From assembly GCF_028453695.1 (NCBI RefSeq), contig NC_135775.1, forward strand, positions 26,136,545-26,200,544: a stretch of DNA of 64,000 nt, written 5' to 3'. This document shows positions 34,736 to 45,837 of this stretch, piece after piece. Below the pieces are notes generated by a model that was not told the origin of the DNA, did not search any database, and worked only from the letters and a program-made list of their open reading frames with translations. The translations under genes were made by a program, and so were the position numbers. Source of the DNA: Augochlora pura (lineage: Eukaryota; Arthropoda; Insecta; Hymenoptera; Halictidae). Position 1 is the first letter of the stretch; each line of letters begins with the position of its first letter.

Positions 34736-37563
34736 ATGACAGCATTCAACTTCGAAAAGCTGCTGAAGAGCCGGGTGCCGATACTCAAATGGCTGCCGCT
34801 CTACAAGCCGAGAGACGCGCTGGGCGACCTGGTTGCTGGCCTGACGGTCGGTCTGACCTTGATACCACAGGTACTCGTTCTCCGCGCAACGACACTATTG
34901 AATCACTATATCTCGTTGCCCGATCGCTTCTACGTCGGCTCTACTGATTTCCCCGTGTCCATTTGATTCCAGGCGATCGCCTACGCCGGTCTAGCCGGCC
35001 TGACACCCCAGTTTGGATTGTACAGCGCGTTCGCGGGCAGCTTCGTTTACATTTTCTTTGGTACCTGCCGTGAAGTCAATATTGGCCCGACCGCGTTGAT
35101 CTCTTTGCTGACGTACACGTACGCGAGGTAAGGATCCGAATCGGTCTCGTGTTCGTAGCCGCGGCAATTGCGACGGGGCAATATGATTTAACGACCTCTG
35201 AAAGACCGGTGCGCACGCGATGATCTAGCACGGCGGTCCGCGCGCAATTGAAAGATTTCGCGTCTTTAAACGAGCCGTGACATCGTTTCCGCGAGCTGGG
35301 TCAACGACACGATTTTTAGACACGAAACCGAAACGAGAGCGAGACCGAAAACGACGAACGCTTGGTTCGCAGAGGCGTCCCGGAGTACGCGGTCCTGCTG
35401 TGCTTCCTGTCAGGATGCGTGACGATAATGCTCGGCATACTGAGGCTAGGATTCCTGGTCGAGTTCGTCTCGGTGCCGGTGGTCTCGGGGTTCACGTCGG
35501 CGGCGAGCCTGATCATTGCCTGCAGCCAGATAAAAAGCTTGCTGGGCCTGAAGATCCACGGGGAAAGCTTCGTGGAGATCTGGACGGAGCTGATCAACAA
35601 CATCGGACGCACGAAGATCCCTGACCTGATCTTGTCGTGCTGCTGCATTCTAATTCTGCTGACCCTGAAGGTAATTTCATCGGGGACGCTCACGCGAGCA
35701 GAACTAGTTCTTACCGCGGTATGAATACATATGCGCGCCGAGAGAAAGAGAAAAAAAAAGGGGAAATCGGCTGAAGAAACGGCGAACGGTTCCAGAAACT
35801 GAAGGACGTCAAGGTCGCCAACAGGATGCTGAAGAAATCGTTCTGGTTCCTGGAAACCGGCAGGAACGCCATCGTCGTGATCATCTGCGCGGTGATCTCG
35901 TACGTCTACGAAAGCCGGGGTGGCGCGCCCTTCGTCTTGACAGGGCACATCGACGCGGGATTGCCGACCGTTGGACCGCCGCCGTTCTCCAGGACCTTCG
36001 GCAACCAAACCGAGACGTTCGTGGACATGTGCAGGAACTTGGGTACCGGGATCATCATCGTTCCTCTGATCTCGGTCATCGGGAACGTCGCCATCGCCAA
36101 AGCCTTCTGTGAGTCTTGTCGACGATGAAAGAGGTTCGTTCCAGTTTCCGAAGCGCGATGAAAACCGAGAGATGTATTGCCGCAGCACGAGGCCAGACTC
36201 TGGACGCGACCCAAGAGATGCTGACCCTCGGCCTGTGCAACGTGGCGGGTTCGTTTTTCCAGTCGATGCCGGTCACCGGCTCCTTCTCCAGGAGCGCCGT
36301 GAACAACGCTTCCGGCGCTAGGACACCGTTGGGGGGCGTCTACACAGGTATTCTAGTCATCCTCGCTTTAAGTTTGCTAACACCGTATTTTTATTATATC
36401 CCGAGAGCCACGCTGAGCTCCGTGATTATCAGCGCGGTGATATTCATGATCGAGGTGGAGATCATAGGACCGATCTGGAAATGCAGCAGTGAGTAGAATA
36501 ATTTGTGGGAAAAGCGGCAATGAACAGATATATAAGGACAGCGACGCCAACTTTGTTCGTTGATTGCAGAGCGTGATCTTATCCCGATTTTCGCCACCTT
36601 CTTCGCGTGCCTGTTCGCCGGCGTCGAGCTGGGGATTTTAATAGGGGTGACCATTGATCTGGCTATATTAATTTATTTCAACGCCAGGCCGACAATATAT
36701 ATCGAATACAGAAATGTAAATACATAACAATGATCGACGAAGACTTTTAGAAGTTGCTATTTTAAAAATATTTCTTTTTTTTTTTTTGTTTATTTGTTTG
36801 TTATTGTTAACACAGACTCCTGCGGTTAGCTACATCCTCGTGCGTCCGAGCGCGGGCTTGCTGTTCCCCGCGGTGGACTACCTGAGGATATATTTGATAG
36901 AGCACCTGGCTAACAATCAGCAGAATCTACTGAAAACCTTCAAGAATTCGAGAATCGTCGTGCTAGACTGCAAGCATATCGATAAAATTGATTTCACTGC
37001 GGCGCAAGTGCGTATAGAACAAGTTCGAACGATTTAATTCCGCGCGCCGATCCGTCCTGGATTTTACTTCTTCGAGCTACGAGAACGCGTCTACATACTG
37101 TCCCCACTGCAGACAGAACGAATCAGCGATAGAAACAAAGCGTGTGGCGTATCCTCGTAATCCATCGGGCCCCCGATGACATTTAAGCTCGACGATCGCT
37201 GGCAGACGCAAGATTCAGGAACGGGTCGAACGGTGCGCGTCGCGTGTTCTTTTCGACGAGTACAATTTTCTTTTTTTTTTATTTGGGTGACGTTCGTAGG
37301 GGTTGAACACTGTGATAAGCGACTTCAAGGAGAAAAATCATAAGCTGATCATGCTGCGGCCGTCCGCGGAGGTCTTGAAGAGCGTACAATCGCTGTCCGG
37401 GGAGATCATCCGGGTAGCTCACACCGACGCGGAGCTCGTGGCGATATTGAAGGAGTACAGCTTGAGCAAGAGGGTCCTGGAGTTCGATGCGGAATTGATC
37501 GACGTGACTAATTTGGCAATCAGCGACAGGCCGAGGGACGAACACGCAAGCACAAAGCTCTAA
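34736..37563 (+). CDS. sodium-independent sulfate anion transporter, SLC26A11-like (copy 1)
   Basis: Exons are 34736-34870, 34973-35127, 35373-35670, 35796-36108, 36186-36488, 36570-36715, 36816-37007 and 37300-37563. They sum to 1,806 bases, 601 residues, normal for the family, and every intron has GT-AG ends with matching phases. The SLC26 membrane domain includes the early repeat GLAGLTPQFGLYSAF, the IGPTA segment and the conserved DATQEM...PVTGSFSRSAVNNASG stretch (around residues 320-360) lining the anion site. A C-terminal STAS domain follows (about residues 460-590), with LDCKHIDKIDFTAAQ as its core strand-helix. Family members exchange sulfate, bicarbonate, chloride or related anions across plasma or lysosomal membranes; substrate cannot be told from sequence. 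The start ATG is the only Met that begins the conserved N-terminus; the 5' UTR was not resolved. Codon use is GC-rich, unlike copy 2 at 45838-48293. Confidence 0.95.
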
Positions 37564-38045
37564 GAGCCTAAGAACGATATCAACGTATCGGAACACGTCA
37601 GAGAAAAAAGAAAAAAGCAGGAAAAAGAAATCGAGACAATCGTGCGGAAGAAATTCCTACAAATTCTGTTTGAATTGTTTCTCTGTTTCCTTTTTTTCGT
37701 CGGATTTTCTCTCATTTTTCTTCTTCAATACATATCGAAAATCGAGTTACAGGACTATCAACGATATCGTATAAAATCGTAATGAACATTAACACGTATT
37801 TACGATTATATATGAATTGTATAATAATTCGTACGGTTTTTTTTTATTTTGTAACTTTTTACCAGTAATTGATATAGATTCATATGAAAAATTACTTGCT
37901 TCTTCTTCTTCTTCTATTCTTTTTTTTTTTTGTTTGTTTGTTTGTTTTGTTTAAAGAGAACTCTATTGACGCGTGCAGTTTTCTTAATATAAATCGAAGG
38001 GATAATACTGTGTGGTTATAAATGCGTACCAGAATATGTTGAGAG

Positions 38046-38118
38046 AAAGAATATACATATATACATACACACACATATATATATGTACATACATATGTAT
38101 ATATACATGTATATATTC
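38046..38118. repeat. TA/CA-rich simple repeat
   Basis: About 70 bases of mixed TATACA/ACACAT units in the 3' UTR of the first transporter. Confidence 0.8.
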
Positions 38119-38196
38119 TAATTATTCTATATATAACATCTACCAAGTACGGCAAGTTCAATGTTTTACTTTGTAAAAACTTGTAAGTCCTCGAAA

Positions 38197-38202
38197 AATA
38201 AA
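38197..38202 (+). terminator. polyadenylation signal of transporter copy 1
   Basis: AATAAA lies about 635 bases after the stop at 37563, followed by a second candidate near 38245. Confidence 0.5.
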
Positions 38203-39331
38203 CTATATGGTATTTCTTAACAATATACGTAATATTTGAACAAAAATAAATGGTTATATAAAATGCTTTTGCCTCCGAATCGACAGAGAAACTAGAGGAA
38301 AACGATAAAATGAAAATCGAGGGAAAGAAACATAGTTGTGGCTTTTAACATCGGCCTACGAAAATTAAATAAATCAGACTTCTATGATCCGCGAACACTT
38401 CGAATTATTTACTCTCCTTTCTCTTATCTCGCTCGTCTAACTATTTCTTCTCTACTTCGAAATGGAAAACAAGGCGAAAGAACCAATCGAAAAATTTTTG
38501 CGGTGACGCGAACTAAACGCTAAATCGTCGTATAATAATACTTTCGATCATAGGAACTTAAAAAGATACTCCCGAGAATACCAAGAGCCCTGACATGATA
38601 TTAAAAAGATACTCTTTTCTACAGAAATCCGAGCAACGTGTAACACTGATTTAATCTATGTTCATTAGACTGACCGATAGAAATGTCCGAAGAGAATTCT
38701 AGAAAATAGATTTGCTACTTTCACACTTGTTACCATAGGAAATAGAATAAGACGAGGCTATCGCGTAATTGGCAGTTACAATATCGTAAAATCCCTTTAA
38801 AGCTTTTCAACTTTGAAGAAGAGTCTATCGCTAAATTGATGCCAAACATCTATGTAAGTACAATGCACGTGAATTATGTGTCTAAAGTAGATTAAAAAAC
38901 TTTCATGACGCCCACACTTGTACCTACTACGTGAATCATTCGATGCGATTACTTCGAATTATTTGTCAAAGTTTTAACCTATATAGAAAGCGTTTCGATA
39001 AACTACAAATAAATTAATAGCTGTTGCGGATCTCTGTGCAAATTAACGCTTTCGTTATTTCATAAAACTCTTGCAGAGTTTGGTCAGAAACAAGCTGGTA
39101 AGAAACATAAAATCGAATATTCCGTAGACACAATAATTTTTGAATGATTCGAAGTAATCACGTTGATTGATTCGATCTGTATACAAAGATAACGACGATG
39201 CAAGAACGGCCCGAGGGGGCCGCGGATGAACGTGCGACGATTTTGTACGGTGTGACTGCAACGATCTAACTCGGAAACAAGAAATGGATTATGCGCTTGT
39301 GGTGCTACCGTTCCTTACTGCTTCTACTATT

Positions 39332-42300
39332 TTACTGCTCCATCGATCTGCAAATACTACGACCGAAAGTCGCTTTGTACGCGAGCTCTTTAGAGGGTGC
39401 GTGATAATTTCCATTCTTATGGTACTGGGGGACGTAAGGCTGAGTATTGAGGTTGCCTATATATGTCATACTCGGCTTGACATCGGAGTGCAGAGTTGAA
39501 TTTTGAATGATGTCCTGCTTCCTAGGATAGTTGATTCCATAATACATACAATCCCTCGGTGAGACCATAGGTGGTGTGCATTCGGAGTCGTTTTTCGACA
39601 CGTCGTCCTTCCTGTTGAGATCCTGGTTACTTTGAAATAGCGAACAGTGATCAGCCATTCTTTGATAGTTGGCAGTAGTGCGCGGCGCGTACTTCTGGTT
39701 CAGTTGCGTGTGCATGTTTGTAGAGCCATTCCTCGCCGGGTCCATGCCGGTTCCATAAGAATAGGACACCGCCCCCTGGCTGTCTTGGATACAGCTTTGA
39801 TAATCGGGAACTCGATATTGGCGGGTTCTTGCGTGCATATCCATTGCGTTGTCTTTCATCCTGACGTTCGACTTGCAACCCTGCATACTACTTCCTACGT
39901 AGTTATCCAGCTTGATGGGCACGGAGTAGTTAGGATTGCTCTCCAGCTGCTGTATTTGCTGGAACTGCTTGTACGGATTGCTCTGCATAGACGTAGTCAA
40001 GGAGCAATTGATGGAGTCAGCTGCGGTGCTCGAAGGCAGCACTTGATTCGGATATGCGCTGCAATTGCTGAATGGAGCATTTTGGAACAGGGGTGGGTAT
40101 TGCATCATGGGATTCCAACCCTGCATGCACAGCTGCGGCACATAATACATCGGAGGTTGCATGTATCCCTGCTGCATGCCGTTGAAATCCGTGCTGCATA
40201 CGTGTCTTGAGTTGTGCATCTGCATGTTCATTGGTTGCGCCGTGTTCATCATGTTCCCAAAGACAAACATATCTGGAAGTGACAGATTCCATTGATTATG
40301 CTGACTGGTCGCCGCATGATTGTGGTAACCCGATGACGTAGGCAACACAGAGGCCTGAGGACTATGCATGAGAATGTTGGAGGGTTCACCTTGCATGATA
40401 CTCTGATTCTCTATTGTATAGGAGGAGGTGCTCGGCACTAGTGTGTTGTGAGTGACTATGTTGCTGTCTGTAGTCTTTCTTGCTATGTTCTGAACGTTAT
40501 TGTACTGATTCAAATATACCGGGGACATGTTGCTGTACGGCATAACATTACCCATTGTTATACTTTGATTGCAATTGGTGTGCTGGTCTGACTTCTGGTG
40601 AGCTAGGTCCAGCAGATATAGGTTCTGATTTGCTACCTGGGCGCTACTATTATCGAAGTAACTCTTATTTTGTACACACTGATGACTCTCTAGTTGTTGA
40701 GCGTTGTTTACACTAGGTGCAGGCTGCAGATCGGAGTAATACGAGTTCGTAGCGATTTTATGGTGCTGGATAACGTTATTGGTATTCAACGATGACTCTG
40801 AATGAGCCGTTGTATGGATCTCTTGAACGTTGTCAGAAAACTTCACCGACTTTGCCTCCAAGCTACTAGTACTCATCTTACTGCTATTATTATTACTAGT
40901 ATGATCTTGTTCAGTCTTTGCGAATTGTACTTCAGTTCCGTTACAAGGAGCTTGCAACAGGTGCGACTCTTGCGACATATGAACGGACGCGCTTATGGTT
41001 GCAGGATCTTTGGTACTGTTCGACCAAGAATTCAATGATCTCGTGGACTGCAGATTATTTACAGTTGATTCAGATGTGTCAGTCTTATTGTTACTAGCAC
41101 CATTGGTTGTCTTATGCGAACATATGCTTATCCTTGAGCCTTCGGATTGATTCGCTTTGTAATCCTTCGTCGAATAGTCTGATACAGTTTTCTTGTGGTC
41201 GTCTGACTTCTCTTTGCCACTCGCGTCTTTCGGGAAAGGCTGGAAAGTGCCGGAAGAACGCCTATAAATATGAGGATCTTTCTTGAATTTCTGCATACAC
41301 CCCTGTTCGTCTTTCGAGGTTCTGTCATTATTGGTTTTCACATAAGAAGCATTCTGATAGTTTCTTCTACAAGATACAGAACCGGATGGTTTCCCCGTGG
41401 GTTTCTCATTCGTATTGCATTCTGAAACATAGAAATTTTTTATACTTCCTCTCGACGTATTTTGGAAACATTGCGTATCATTCTTTTCCTTACTAGTTTC
41501 GCATCTTTTCTTTGATCCATTCTCAATCGAATTAGTGTTATCATTGAAACCAGGTGTATGATTGATAGAATTTTCTTCCTCTTTGGATGTCGAATCCCTT
41601 AAATATTGCTGTTGCGACTTGACCAATGGTTTATTCCTATTGCATTGAACATTGTATGATTGAGTACGATTTATTTGAACTTTGTTACATTTTCTTGAAT
41701 CATCTATATCACTGTTTTTCCTTTGAGACCTGTTTTTCTCATCCAATACTTCCATAGATCTTCTTTTGTCACCATTATCGTTAAACGTAGAAAAATTTTG
41801 TTTATAAAACTGCTGCTCCTTCATTTGTGTCCCCTTTCCAGTATATAATTGCTTATTATATCCATTTACTTTGCTACATTTGTCATACTTAGTTACAGGT
41901 ACAGAGGTTTTTCTAGAGTCTGTACTGGAAATTTTTTCATTTTTATGCGACTGCATTGAATTATCTTGATCTTTAGAAATTTGTTTTGAAATAGTACAAG
42001 ACGTCTTTACTGAGTTTCCTGCAAGTAAAAATACATCCCTTCGTTGGAATTATGTCTTGAGACCATTGATCGTGTTAATTCTGAATCATTTGAAACTCAC
42101 CTGGTTGTTTTTTGACCTTGTGATCATTATTTTTGTTAATATTTGTCTTCGAAGTTGCTTTTTGCATACCTTTTTGTAACTCCGGTGCGGTTTGAGCTTT
42201 AGATTTGGCATTGTTATTATTATTATCATGACATTGCTTCGAATTAATTTGATTACTTTCATTGCTATCTGCCTTTGTCGTGTCAGGAATACTATGAATA

Positions 42301-43219
42301 GTATCCCTAATAATAAAACGTAGTAAATCATGTGAGTCATAACAGTGAGATAAGAAAACATTATAACAGAGATTAATTTGTCAACCTACCATTTATTAGA
42401 CGATTCATTGCATGCTTCTTTGGATTTAATTTTTCTTGCCTCTTCAAGTCTAAGATTTTCCAGGGGAATACTGACAATATTCTCTTGCGAATTTATATTT
42501 TTTATCTCTTGAGGATTTTGCAATAATGTACTAGCTATATTAACATTTTTATTCCAAGTGGTCTCCATAATACTTTCCCCAAACGGGTCAACAACTTTTA
42601 AAGTGGATTCAAGCGTATTGTTATTTGTAATGATATTATTGTTGTCTATACATTCATTCATAATACATTCATTGCTCTCTAACTCGGGACTGTTCGAAGC
42701 ACTGTCGGCTGAGACAACATCAGCACTGTCCTTTGATCCTTCGTTTATTTCAGTTGTCAGTGGAGTACATATTAATTCTTTTCCACATGCAAATACTTTC
42801 ACGCTATAATAGAAAAATAAATTAAAAATATCAAAGACGACCTACATAACTTAGTATCTAATATCTTTTCTTCGGGCATTGCGTATTCATCCATGAATGA
42901 GGATAGAAAATATTTTAGTAATTTACTATACACGGTGGAATAGACTATAGTAATAATGGAAAATGAGATTACATTTATGAATCAACAATATGCGTTTCTT
43001 TTATTTGCACGGAGTATTCTGTTAGAATAATTAAAAGTGAAAAGAACAGATAACAAATCATTGAAACAAAAGCGAACTAAAATATATAAAACAGACATAA
43101 ACGTACTGGCCTGAGAACTGAGAATTACTTTTCAGCCACTTCATATTATGCATCTTGCCGATTACGGCCATCTGCTCTATATCATGTTTCTGTTTTAAAT
43201 CTCTATCAGTGGAACCCAT
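39332..43219 (-). CDS. unrecognised 1,139-residue Asn/Gln/Ser-rich protein
   Basis: Exons in transcription order are 43219-43107, 42803-42390, 42306-42101 and 42018-39332. They sum to 3,420 bases; all introns have GT-AG ends and phases 2, 2 and 1 agree. The N-terminal 60 residues look ordered (IGKMHNMKWLK, VKVFACGKELICTPL) and are the best family probe. The rest is low-complexity: an acidic Asn/Ser region, a Lys/Asn/Ser middle, then about 400 residues rich in Asn, Gln, Met, Tyr and Pro (for example MQPPMYYVPQLCMQGW), ending RSICRSMEQ. No signal peptide, membrane span, zinc finger or RNA-binding domain is evident. Such prion-like composition is typical of RNA-granule or transcription-related proteins, but I cannot assign a function. 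The gene is AT-rich, converges on transporter copy 1 and diverges from copy 2. Confidence 0.88.
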
Positions 43220-45299
43220 TTTACCTATTACAAATGCATTTACAGAAACTAAGCACATTGAATAATAAAAACATCTACTTAAAATTATCCTAGACAAAAA
43301 GGTGGAATAACAAGAACAGATGAACCATAGGTATAGAATGCTTTGTAATGGTACTGAAATCTAAAGTACCGTTACAACATCGATTACAACCGATTACAAC
43401 GACACTGTTAAACATAAAATGGTGAACCTCTGCCGCATATTACACAGGGAATACTATAAATTCTTTGTATTCGGGACGGAAATATTTCGGACGTTTCGGT
43501 GAACAGTGAAATGAAAATGCAACAGAACGATCATTCTGCACAATTTTTATCGTGTTAAGCGCACACCAAAATTAACGAACGTAATAACCGAAGACTATAA
43601 ATTCGGTAAAATATTATTTTGCGACGCAATTGATACCGGACGGAATACAACATTTGTGCATGATTTTTAGATCGGTTAGAGCTATACAGCTATCTATGAA
43701 AAAAGATAATTTAATCAGTTTACCGTATGCTTAATTGTTTAACGATGAGCTGAATCTTAATTGAAAATCTGTTGCAGGAACAGTTTCTTTCTCTCTCTAT
43801 CTCTCCTCCAATGTATAGATATTAAGAATGACCGACCACCATAAAGGTCGCCATAATACTGATGATGACTGATGAACAAGAGGATGCGCAAGTGCAAACA
43901 GACAAAAAACTCTTTAGGTCGAATTAAAAGGTAATGGAATCTCTTATGATTCATTGATTGGAAAAACAATGCACGAGATATTGTGCTACATAAATCGTGC
44001 GATACATAATCGATGCATAAATTGCGATCGGATTAAAAGCAGGATACATTTATGAAATTCAAATAACGCACCCTTTAAAGGACATTCCGTGATACGACAA
44101 AGTTATTGGTCGCGGCGCGACGAGCCAACGAACCAGATTTATTTGTTCTAAATTACCGACTGCACCGGGCAAATGCAATCCCCCTAGCGAGAAATATGTA
44201 AACTGCATTTTTCCCTCACTCGATCGAAACTGTTTGCCGTGCTTGTAAAATAACGATGCCGGTTTGAGGTTCAGTTCATGGCGAGAGTTTGGTCAGTGCG
44301 TTTATTCATCTCATGTATACTACTTTGCCGAATGACGTGCTAACTCTTGTCGTTGAATCTCGTACACGATTTTTCCATGAAACAGTCCTTAACAAGTACA
44401 GAACACCGTCATGCTAACACACACACGTAACAGGTTATGCCAATCAACGAGCGCGATCGAAATTTCCAGAATGAAAATGACACGCGCCAACAGCGAAATT
44501 TTTGGAGCGGAAGCAATGGACTTTCTGTGTGAAACTCTCCGCATTGAAACAGGATACTTGTTATCGTATTTACGCCGTGAAAATGATTGTGCATTTCCTC
44601 CGGCGACGATTAGTGTACAGCACAACGATAAGAAGTAATCCTTGTCTATCTGAAAGTGTGGAACTTCTCTGCTCGCTCAGTGCACAGACAGAATGCTCGT
44701 TGATGGGTCAAGTAGCTGGTGGACCTTTAATAAATTGTCTAAACATAAATTGGAGCACGAAGGCTGTTGAGAAACATGTCGTGCTTTAACGGGCCACGTG
44801 TTTAGTTCAGTGACTCGGAAAGCAACAAAAATTACCCTCGGCGCGGCGTTAAAACGTCTCGGTGAAATTAAACTTGCGAATTTTACGCGTTCGGGGTTAT
44901 GCAATTTCGACGCATAAGTTAACACGATTGACTAACTCCCGTGTTCCAATTGCGATTGTTGTCTAGCCAAAGGGGTCGAGAATGTTAGAAAAAAATTAGA
45001 ACGACCCGACCACGCTAATGAAGCTATAGGCACGCGAGAATTTTAATTCATAATTTTCGGTCTCCTGCTCTTGCTTCTTCTTTTTTCTTTTGTCATTAAT
45101 TAAAGTAATCTTTTTTTTTCACACCGTCGAATTGATAAATTTGTTTTCGTTACTAATGACAATTATCGAAATACGGGAGTACCGAGGTTATCCGTACTTG
45201 CTTACGTATCCTTTCTGTTCACGACTCTTGCAAAAAGCATGAAGGCTAGTCGAGACTTTTCCTCCGCTAACGTGCGATAAATTTCGCGGTCTATCTGGG
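43220..45299. other. divergent intergenic region
   Basis: About 2.1 kb between the start of the minus-strand 1,139-aa gene and the promoter of transporter copy 2. It is AT-rich, and the ORFs (61-95 codons) look random. It should hold the 5' UTR and promoter of the minus-strand gene, which I could not place. Confidence 0.5.
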
Positions 45300-45336
45300 T
45301 ATATAAACAGTCGAAAGGCTTTAGTTTCTTTCAGTT
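45300..45336 (+). promoter_or_regulatory. core promoter of transporter copy 2 (TATA box plus initiator)
   Basis: TATATAAA at 45300-45307 is followed by a perfect arthropod initiator TCAGTT at 45331-45336. If its A (45333) is +1, the TATA box begins at -33, the usual spacing. No downstream promoter element was found at +28. A 5' UTR exon from 45333 to 45496 (donor CACAG|GTAAAA) joined to an acceptor just before the ATG, perhaps CGAAG at 45823, would fit. Confidence 0.65.
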
Positions 45337-45837
45337 CACCGCGGCATCGCGAAACGCAAATGCTATCAATTTAGACAGTTATTAGCATTTGCTTTATCTT
45401 CTTTTTTTTTCTACATTCATGTCACTACAGTATAATTAAAGACGAACGTACGCGTGAGAAGCTCCGGCGCTGAGGTGAAAGTCGATACTTTCACAGGTAA
45501 AAATATTTCGCGCTTTTGACAGACTACTATACGGATTTATTTGGAGAGAAATAGACAGTTCAATGACTCGATTAAAAATATAACTTGTGAAGAGTTTTTA
45601 ATACAATTTACGATGGCTTATACCGGTACTTTCCAAATTCTATTTTATCAATTTGCAATATGTCTCGAAAATTTTCAACAGTTCTTTTTTAATGAAATAT
45701 TGGGACTGTCTATTTCTTTTGTAGTCACTTTAGATTTTTTTTTTATTAGTTCATACTGATGTTTAGAATTTTCGTAGAATTTTGTTTCGTTGAAAGGTTT
45801 TGAATTTCTGCATTTTTTCGAAGATACTTCTCGATTT

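Larger units (their letters stand above)
37564..39331. other. 3' UTRs of two convergent genes
   Basis: This AT-rich interval has no coding signal. It holds the 3' UTR of the transporter (candidate AATAAA 38197-38202, another near 38245) and the 3' UTR of the minus-strand 1,139-aa gene. A compound simple repeat lies at 37900-37952 (CTT, poly-T, GTTT) and a TA/CA tract at 38046-38118. Confidence 0.6.

Noticed and set aside
35316..36188. 290-codon minus-strand ORF
   Set aside because: Antisense shadow of the transporter copy 1 exons; its product matches no family and crosses real introns of the plus-strand gene.
39647..40210. 187-codon plus-strand ORF
   Set aside because: Antisense to the long last exon of the 1,139-residue gene; His/Arg/Leu-rich shadow translation.
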